Source of the DNA: Bacteroidota bacterium | GTDB taxonomy: Bacteria; Bacteroidota; Bacteroidia; Flavobacteriales; Flavobacteriaceae | Assembly: GCA_006227965.1 (NCBI GenBank) | Contig: SBFL01000315.1 | Location: forward strand, 1 to 11,162 | Direction of reading: 5' to 3' | Length of the DNA stretch: 11,162 nucleotides | Part shown: one piece after another, positions 6,021 through 11,162 of the stretch | Layout of the letters: every line of letters starts with the position of its first letter | How positions within the stretch are numbered: the first letter of the stretch is position 1 | The notes under the pieces: model-generated | Told to the model about the DNA's origin: nothing | Database searches by the model: none | What the model saw: only the letters and a program-made list of their open reading frames with translations | Translations under genes and position numbers: made by a program

Positions 6021-7688
6021 TCATTCCCGAATGAGCTTCTTGTATTTGAATCGCTTCGGGGTCGCATCGGCTCCCAGCCGCTTTTTGCGATTTTCTTCGT
6101 ATTCTGAGAAGGAACCCTCGAAGTAGTATACCTGGGAATCCCCTTCAAAAGCCAGGATATGTGTGCAGATCCTGTCCAGGAACCAACGGTCGTGTGAAAT
6201 AATTACCGCACAACCGGCGAAGCTTTCAAGCCCTTCTTCCAGGGCCCGGAGCGTGTTTACATCTAAATCGTTGGTAGGCTCATCCAAAAGGAGCACGTTT
6301 CCTTCCTCCTTCAGGGTCATCGCCAGGTGAAGCCGGTTTCGTTCCCCCCCGGATAACATCCGCACCTTCTTGTTCTGCTCGCTTCCTGAGAAATTAAACC
6401 GACTCAGGTAGGCCCTGGAATTAACCTGGTGTCCGCCCATGGCGATCAGTTCCTGGCCTCCGCTGAAATTTTCCCAGATGGTATTCTCCGGATCGATATT
6501 AGCGTGGTCCTGGTCCACATAGGCAATCTTAACGGTTTCTCCAATGCTAAAGGTCCCCCTGTCAGGAGTTTCCTCACCCATGATCATTCGAAATATCGTG
6601 GTCTTACCGGCCCCGTTCGGACCAATGACTCCTACAATACCTGCCTGGGGCAGCCTGAAGTTCAAATCCTCGTACAGCAGTTTCTCTCCATACGCCTTAC
6701 TGACCCCCTCGGCTTCGATTACATGGGTTCCCAGACGCGGGCCATTCGGAATATAAATCTCCAGTTTTTCATCCAGCTTTTTCTGGTCCTGGCTTAGAAG
6801 CTTGTCGTAATTGTTAAGCCTGGCTTTTTGCTTCGCCTGCCGCCCCTTCGGACTCTGCCGGATCCATTCCAATTCCCGTTCAAGGGTGCGCTGCCTTTTA
6901 CTCGCCTGCTTCTGTTCCAGCCAGCTGGAATAATTTCCCTTCCATGGGATACCCTCCCCCCTGTCCAGTTCAAGGATCCAGCCTGCCACATTATCCAGGA
7001 AATACCGGTCGTGTGTCACCGCAATCACCGTACCCTTGTACTTGGCCAGGTGGTGTTCCAGCCACTGGACAGATTCGGCATCCAGGTGGTTGGTAGGTTC
7101 ATCCAGAAGCAGCACATCGGGTTCCTGCAGTAACAGCCTGCAAAGGGCCACCCGCCTGCGTTCACCTCCGGAAAGGAGCGCAATTTTCCTGTCGGCTTCC
7201 GGAGTGCGCAGGGCGTCCATGGCAATTTCGAGCCTGGAATCCAGCTCCCAGGCACCGGTGGCGTCAATCTGATCCTGCAGGGCCGCTTGTTTGTCCATCA
7301 GCTGCTGCATCTTGTCGGCATCCTCATATACCTCCGGCAGGCTGAACATATCGTTGATTTTGTTGTACTCATCCAGGACCGCCACAATCTCGGAAACCCC
7401 TTCCCTGACGACTTCCAGGACCGTCTTATCCGGATCCAGCTCAGGCTCCTGTTCCAGTAGGCCCACCTTGTAACCAGCTGAAAAAACCAGATTCCCCTGG
7501 TAGTTGGAATCCCTGCCTGCTATAATCCTGAGCAGAGTGGATTTCCCTGAACCATTGAGTCCGAGTATCCCGATCTTGGCCCCGTAAAAGAAACTGAGGT
7601 AAATGTCCTTCAGGACCGGAGTATTTGCATTTTTGTAGGTTTTGGTCACTCCAGTCATGGAGAAAATGACCTTCTTATCATCCGACAT
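6021..7688 (-). CDS. ettA: Energy-dependent translational throttle protein EttA (ABC-F ATPase)
   Basis: A soluble ABC-F protein with two ATPase domains and no membrane part. In E. coli, EttA binds the ribosomal E site and gates early elongation according to the ATP/ADP ratio. Here 555 residues, the same length as E. coli EttA. Domain 1: Walker A GLNGSGKST at 43-51, signature LSGGERRR at 172-179, Walker B with DEPTNHLD and catalytic Glu197, and THDRYFLD. The arm lies around 93-145. The linker that contacts P-site tRNA is about 240-320, with the EttA-typical DRGEGIPWKGNYSSWLEQK and the basic KGRQAKQKARL. Domain 2: GPNGAGKTT at 356-364, LSGGERNR at 445-452, DEPTNDLD with Glu470, SHDRWFLDRI. The tail GADATPKRFKYKKL is also EttA-like. 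All catalytic motifs are intact. It lies 36 nt after the small membrane protein gene and is probably co-transcribed with it. Resistance-type ABC-F proteins lack this linker sequence. Confidence 0.96.
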   Translation of the reverse strand: MSDDKKVIFSMTGVTKTYKNANTPVLKDIYLSFFYGAKIGILGLNGSGKSTLLRIIAGRDSNYQGNLVFSAGYKVGLLEQEPELDPDKTVLEVVREGVSEIVAVLDEYNKINDMFSLPEVYEDADKMQQLMDKQAALQDQIDATGAWELDSRLEIAMDALRTPEADRKIALLSGGERRRVALCRLLLQEPDVLLLDEPTNHLDAESVQWLEHHLAKYKGTVIAVTHDRYFLDNVAGWILELDRGEGIPWKGNYSSWLEQKQASKRQRTLERELEWIRQSPKGRQAKQKARLNNYDKLLSQDQKKLDEKLEIYIPNGPRLGTHVIEAEGVSKAYGEKLLYEDLNFRLPQAGIVGVIGPNGAGKTTIFRMIMGEETPDRGTFSIGETVKIAYVDQDHANIDPENTIWENFSGGQELIAMGGHQVNSRAYLSRFNFSGSEQNKKVRMLSGGERNRLHLAMTLKEEGNVLLLDEPTNDLDVNTLRALEEGLESFAGCAVIISHDRWFLDRICTHILAFEGDSQVYYFEGSFSEYEENRKKRLGADATPKRFKYKKLIRE

Positions 7689-7724
7689 GTAATTCAGAAT
7701 TTAAATTGCGAGACAAGCAAGAAA

Positions 7725-7907
7725 TCACACCCTTCCTTTAAGGGCATTGAATACCCAGGCTATGGCAAAAAAACCAATCCCCACAGATGCAAAACCCCAG
7801 CCAGCCACATCGTCATACCGGAAAGCACCCAATGCAATCAGGCCCAGCCCTACAATAATCATAATAAGGGTGGCCCAGGCGAGCACCGTGTTTTTATTCA
7901 TTCCCAT
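7725..7907 (-). CDS. Small two-helix membrane protein (CAL67264-like family)
   Basis: A 60-residue protein, MGMNKNTVLAWATLIMIIVG and onward, with two hydrophobic helices at about 8-29 and 34-55 joined by a short loop (FRYDDVAGWG) and a basic end (LKGRV). It should span the inner membrane twice. I recognise the sequence as the small flavobacterial family named CAL67264 family membrane protein, recalled rather than searched. It has no known biochemical role. It is encoded 36 nt before ettA and 69 nt after the oxidoreductase gene, all on the minus strand, so it is likely part of one transcript with ettA. A -7-like GATATTTG (7940 to 7933) upstream lacks a -33 element at the normal distance. Confidence 0.85.
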   Translation of the reverse strand: MGMNKNTVLAWATLIMIIVGLGLIALGAFRYDDVAGWGFASVGIGFFAIAWVFNALKGRV

Positions 7908-7976
7908 AATGTGCGTTAGTTTGGTAGGAATACAAATATCGTAATTTTTTGGGCAAGTCCCACTCCCAACTCCTTT

Positions 7977-8960
7977 TCAGGATTCCCCGGGGAATGCAAT
8001 ACCAGCACTTTGGCGTATCTTATCCAGTAGGTCGTGCAGGGCCCTGCTGTCTTCCCAGGACCACAGATCACTTTGAACTTTCCCTTCTTTCAGGCAGGAC
8101 TGCACTTCTTCAATCTCATAGGTATACCCCGATCCCTTCAGCGGGAGTTCTATATGGCTCATTTCACCCTCCCGCTCCACAGTATAAGATTCCGCCCTGT
8201 GCCATCTTGGACTGAGGAAAATACTGCCATCCCTGCAGGAGATCTCGGCCTTCATTTCACTTCGGGATGAAAAACCGCTGTAAAGGACCGCTATGGCCTC
8301 CGGATAATCGAAAAGAAGGGCGATTTGTTTTTCCACGCCCGATCCGTGAAAGTGGGCCAGCACTTTAAAATCCCCGGGTACCCCCAGCAGCAGGTAGGCC
8401 AGAAATACCGGGTAAATCCCGATATCCAGCAGGGACCCGCCTGCAAGGGCAGGGTTGAGAAGCCTTCCCAGAGGATCGCGGTCCAGGGCGGGAAATGCAA
8501 AATCTGCCCTCAGGTAGGAAAGGGGTCCGAGATCCCCGGTGCGAACCAATTGATACACTTCGCGTATGCTCGGATTAAATCGGCTCCAGAGGGCTTCCAT
8601 CAGGAACAGCCCCTTTTTACCGGCCAGGTCCAGCACCTGTTTTACCTCCCTTGAATTGATACCCATTGGTTTTTCACACAAAACATGCTTTCCGGCCTGC
8701 AGGGCGGCCAGGGTATGCTCCCGGTGAAAACTGTGGGGAGAGGCGATGTAAACCACCTCCACCTCAGGGTCGGCGAAAAGGGCTGCATAGCTACCGTAGG
8801 CCTGCTCGGCCCCAAATTCCTCCGAAAAGGACCGGGCTTTATGGACATCCCTGGATGCCACTGCACGCAGGCGGGTACCAGGTACCAGGGCCAGATCTGA
8901 GGCGAACTTGCCGGCAATATTACCCAGCCCGACGATGCCCCAGGCTGTAGTTACACTCAT
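7977..8960 (-). CDS. Gfo/Idh/MocA family NAD(P)-dependent oxidoreductase
   Basis: A 327-residue cytosolic dehydrogenase. The N-terminal Rossmann fold shows the dinucleotide motif GIVGLGNIAGKFA at 8-20, and CEKPMG at 95-100 contains the family's conserved Glu-Lys-Pro, whose Lys is at the active site. The C-terminal alpha/beta domain contains GGSLLDIGIYPV at 174-185, the arrangement seen in dimeric dihydrodiol dehydrogenases and related glucose-fructose or xylose dehydrogenase-type members, where the Asp and Tyr lie at the substrate site. Family members oxidise or reduce sugars, inositols or trans-dihydrodiols; this substrate cannot be told from sequence, and no sugar-utilisation genes stand next to it. 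No secretion signal is seen. The start MSVTTAWGIVGLG places the Rossmann motif at the usual distance. It is divergent from the carboxylase gene (84 nt) and upstream of the membrane protein and ettA. Confidence 0.92.
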   Translation of the reverse strand: MSVTTAWGIVGLGNIAGKFASDLALVPGTRLRAVASRDVHKARSFSEEFGAEQAYGSYAALFADPEVEVVYIASPHSFHREHTLAALQAGKHVLCEKPMGINSREVKQVLDLAGKKGLFLMEALWSRFNPSIREVYQLVRTGDLGPLSYLRADFAFPALDRDPLGRLLNPALAGGSLLDIGIYPVFLAYLLLGVPGDFKVLAHFHGSGVEKQIALLFDYPEAIAVLYSGFSSRSEMKAEISCRDGSIFLSPRWHRAESYTVEREGEMSHIELPLKGSGYTYEIEEVQSCLKEGKVQSDLWSWEDSRALHDLLDKIRQSAGIAFPGES

Positions 8961-9044
8961 ATTTTAGGCTTTTTCAGAATAAAGGTAGTCATAAATCCTG
9001 CGTATCTTTAGACCAGTTTTGATTAACAGTAATTCGGTTAACCC

Positions 9045-10673
9045 ATGGACCTTACCTTCAACAAAAATGAAGACCACCACAAACTCCAACTGTCTGAACT
9101 GAAGAAGCGTTATGCACGGATAAAAAAAGGGGGCGGGGACAAACGCATACAAAAGCTGCACGACGAAGGTAAAATGACGGCCCGGGAACGGATTGACTAC
9201 CTCCTCGATGATGCAGAAGATGCCCTTGAGATCGGGGCCTTTGCAGGATATGAGATGTACGGGGATTACGGCGGGTGCCCATCCGGAGGGGTAGTGGTTA
9301 AAATAGGCCATGTCTGCGGCCGGCTCTGTGTGGTAGTGGCCAACGACGCTACGGTCAAGGCTGGGGCCTGGTTCCCGATAACGGGGAAAAAAAACCTGCG
9401 GGCCCAGGAAATCGCCATCGAAAACAGATTGCCAATCCTTTACCTTGTAGACAGTGCCGGGGTATTCCTTCCCATGCAGGACGAGATCTTTCCCGACAAA
9501 GAACACTTTGGGCGTATCTTCAGGAATAACGCCATCATGAGCAGCTTGGGCATTCCCCAGATCGCTGCGGTGATGGGGAGTTGTGTGGCCGGGGGGGCTT
9601 ACCTTCCCATAATGAGCGATGAAGCCCTGATCGTCGAGAAAACAGGGAGTATCTTCCTGGCGGGCAGCTACCTGGTGCGTGCCGCCATAGGCGAAAACGT
9701 GGACAATGAGACCCTGGGCGGAGCAACCACGCATTGCGAGATCAGCGGGGTGACCGATTACAAGGCCAAGGACGATAAGGACGCCCTGAACAAAATACGC
9801 GGCATCCTGGATAAAATGGGCGAATTCCCAAGGGCCGGATTCAACCGGGCCAAAGCCAGGAAGCCGGCCAAAGCACCGGGGGAGTTGTTTGGATTGCTTC
9901 CCATCTCCCGTTCCGAGCAATACGATATGCTGGAGATCATCGAGCGCCTTGTGGATGATTCCGCCTTCGAACAGTACAAGGAAGGCTACGGGAAGACCCT
10001 GTTGACCGGCTATGCACGCATCGATGGATGGTCGGTGGGAATTGTCGCCAACCAGAGGCGGGTGGTAAAGACCAAAAATGGGGAAATGCAGTTTGGAGGC
10101 GTTATTTATTCAGACTCTGCTGACAAGGCCACCCGTTTTATCGCAAACTGCAACCAGAAGAAGATCCCGCTGGTCTTCCTGCAGGACGTGACCGGATTTA
10201 TGGTCGGCAGCAAAAGCGAACACGGAGGCATTATCAAGGACGGGGCCAAGATGGTCAACGCGGTAAGCAATTCAGTGGTGCCAAAATTCACCATAGTGAT
10301 TGGAAACAGCTATGGGGCAGGGAACTACGCCATGTGCGGCCGGGCCTACGACCCGCGCCTGATGGTGGCCTGGCCCAGTGCGGAACTGGCTGTTATGAGT
10401 GGAAATTCGGCTGCTAAGGTCCTGTTGCAGATAGAAAAGGCACGCCTGGAGAAGACCGGGGAAACCTTTGACGGGCAAAAGGAGAATGAACTCTATGAAA
10501 AAATCAAACAGCGGTACGATACGCAGATTTCTCCTTATTACGCTGCGGCCCGCCTGTGGACTGACGCCATCATTGACCCGAGGGAGACCCGCAAATGGAT
10601 TTCAAAGGGTATTGAAGCGGCCGATCACGCACCGCCACAAAAGGACTTCAATATGGGAGTGCTGCAGGTTTAG
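9045..10673 (+). CDS. Acyl-CoA carboxylase carboxyltransferase (beta) subunit, methylcrotonyl-CoA carboxylase-like
   Basis: This subunit transfers CO2 from carboxybiotin to an acyl-CoA. It has 542 residues in the crotonase-like tandem carboxyltransferase fold. The N-terminal domain (to about 265) has the entry motif KMTARERIDYLLD at 43-55, LVDSAGVFLPMQDEIFPDKEHFGR at 134-157, and the oxyanion-type GSCVAGGAYLP at 178-188. The C-terminal domain (about 285-540) has LQDVTGFMVG at 379-388 and IGNSYGAGNYAMCGRAYDPR at 419-438. The FPD-HFGR and GNSYGAGNYAMCGRAY stretches resemble methylcrotonyl-CoA carboxylase beta (leucine breakdown) more than propionyl-CoA carboxylase beta. The biotin-carrying alpha subunit is not in the window, so the substrate is inferred. 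A -7-like TATCTTTA (9003-9010) lies 34 nt before the ATG. Its stop is 5 nt from the stop of the converging gene. Confidence 0.92.
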   Translation: MDLTFNKNEDHHKLQLSELKKRYARIKKGGGDKRIQKLHDEGKMTARERIDYLLDDAEDALEIGAFAGYEMYGDYGGCPSGGVVVKIGHVCGRLCVVVANDATVKAGAWFPITGKKNLRAQEIAIENRLPILYLVDSAGVFLPMQDEIFPDKEHFGRIFRNNAIMSSLGIPQIAAVMGSCVAGGAYLPIMSDEALIVEKTGSIFLAGSYLVRAAIGENVDNETLGGATTHCEISGVTDYKAKDDKDALNKIRGILDKMGEFPRAGFNRAKARKPAKAPGELFGLLPISRSEQYDMLEIIERLVDDSAFEQYKEGYGKTLLTGYARIDGWSVGIVANQRRVVKTKNGEMQFGGVIYSDSADKATRFIANCNQKKIPLVFLQDVTGFMVGSKSEHGGIIKDGAKMVNAVSNSVVPKFTIVIGNSYGAGNYAMCGRAYDPRLMVAWPSAELAVMSGNSAAKVLLQIEKARLEKTGETFDGQKENELYEKIKQRYDTQISPYYAAARLWTDAIIDPRETRKWISKGIEAADHAPPQKDFNMGVLQV

Positions 10674-10678
10674 CTGTA

Positions 10679-11161
10679 TTACTGGCTGGCCTGCATCTGA
10701 AAATTAAAATTCTTTGGTTCCTCCACCTCCACGATCAGGGGTTCCAAGCCGGGATAGGAAATGCCAAGCACATCCCCTTTGGATACCTTCAGCCGGTAGC
10801 GGCCTCGTGCATCCGTAGCTACCTCCTCGTTCCGGGAATAATTCCGGACGGCAACCCCGGGCAGGGGGCGTCCGGCAAAAAACACGAAGCCTGAGATTTC
10901 CCTCTGGTTTTTCTGCTGTTTGAGAACCACCCTCGGCTTTGGCAGCCTTCGGGGATTATCAGTATGGTAGGTACTCTGAAAATAATACCCCACCACCGAG
11001 CCATCCAGCACCTCCCAGTTGCCCTGGCTGGCATAGCGCCGATAAGACCTGCCGGAGCCAATGGAGCCTGCCGGCAAACTGAGTCCGACTTTTTCCGTGC
11101 CATGGACCTGAAGCAATTCCATGCTGACGATAAAATCATTCCGAACCCATATATCATAGGG
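10679..11161 (-). CDS. Carboxypeptidase-regulatory-like domain protein, C-terminal part
   Basis: The frame stays open from the right edge (before the internal ATG at 11122, reading PYDIWVRNDFIVS) to TAA at 10681-10679, so this is the last 160 residues of a longer protein. The final 70 residues or so form a carboxypeptidase-regulatory-like beta-sandwich: REISGFVFFAGRPLPGVAVRNYSRNEEVATDARGRYRLKVSKGDVLGISYPGLEP. This is the fold that also opens TonB receptors, here placed at the C-terminus. The preceding part (SLPAGSIGSGRSYRRYASQGNWE) is conserved-looking but not recognised. Such proteins in Bacteroidota are usually exported to the periplasm or cell surface; the signal peptide would be outside the window. 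The substrate is unknown. It ends 5 nt from the carboxylase stop with no hairpin between them. Confidence 0.82.
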   Translation of the reverse strand, partial: PYDIWVRNDFIVSMELLQVHGTEKVGLSLPAGSIGSGRSYRRYASQGNWEVLDGSVVGYYFQSTYHTDNPRRLPKPRVVLKQQKNQREISGFVFFAGRPLPGVAVRNYSRNEEVATDARGRYRLKVSKGDVLGISYPGLEPLIVEVEEPKNFNFQMQASQ

Positions 11162-11162
11162 T

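Noticed and set aside
7933..7969. A promoter for the CAL67264-like gene, with -7-like GATATTTG.
   Set aside because: The first consensus base is wrong and the nearby TTG motifs are 13 or 26 nt away, not about 21.
8964..9920. A 318-codon open frame on the minus strand opposite the acyl-CoA carboxylase gene.
   Set aside because: It lies wholly within the clear carboxyltransferase frame and its intergenic leader, its translation resembles no family I know, and long antisense frames arise easily from G/C-rich third positions.
1..11162. CRISPR arrays, insertion sequences, tRNA genes, phage or defence genes.
   Set aside because: No regularly spaced repeats, transposase motifs, tRNA-like cloverleaf or known defence domain was seen on either strand by reading.

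Overview
The window looks like a piece of a Flavobacteriaceae (Bacteroidota) chromosome with roughly balanced G+C, of the Robiginitalea/Muricauda type; the genus is only a guess from gene style. The lineage evidence is: a TonB-dependent outer-membrane receptor with a carboxypeptidase-regulatory-like N-terminus, two promoters of the Bacteroidota type (TTG, 21 nt, TAnnTTTG), absence of clear Shine-Dalgarno sequences, and a small membrane protein of a flavobacterial type beside ettA.

Layout from left to right. (1) 3-2819, plus strand: the 3' part of a small charged protein with a lysine-rich tail, then 6 nt later a large outer-membrane beta-barrel receptor. They form one transcription unit ending in a bidirectional terminator. 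(2) 2876-3049, minus: a 57-residue membrane protein with its own promoter. (3) 3185-4585, plus: class II fumarase (fumC) with its own promoter, divergent from gene 2. (4) 4649-5536, minus: an unrecognised membrane-anchored coiled-coil protein. It converges on fumC across a strong hairpin terminator. (5) 5700-5918, plus: the C-terminal remnant of a metallo-beta-lactamase-fold hydrolase whose 5' part is gone. (6) 8960-6021, minus: a Gfo/Idh/MocA oxidoreductase, a 60-residue membrane protein and the ribosome-associated ABC-F protein EttA, in one direction with short gaps. (7) 9045-10673, plus: a carboxyltransferase (beta) subunit of an acyl-CoA carboxylase, most like methylcrotonyl-CoA carboxylase, divergent from the oxidoreductase. 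(8) 10679-11161, minus: the C-terminal part of a protein with a carboxypeptidase-regulatory-like domain, running off the right edge.

Most genes are housekeeping (TCA cycle, translation control, acyl-CoA metabolism) or surface functions typical of the family. I see no tRNA, rRNA, insertion sequence, CRISPR array, phage gene or recognisable defence system. Nothing here amounts to an exciting undescribed system. The items most worth a second look are the truncated hydrolase, the unknown coiled-coil protein, and the small lysine-tailed protein coupled to the receptor.
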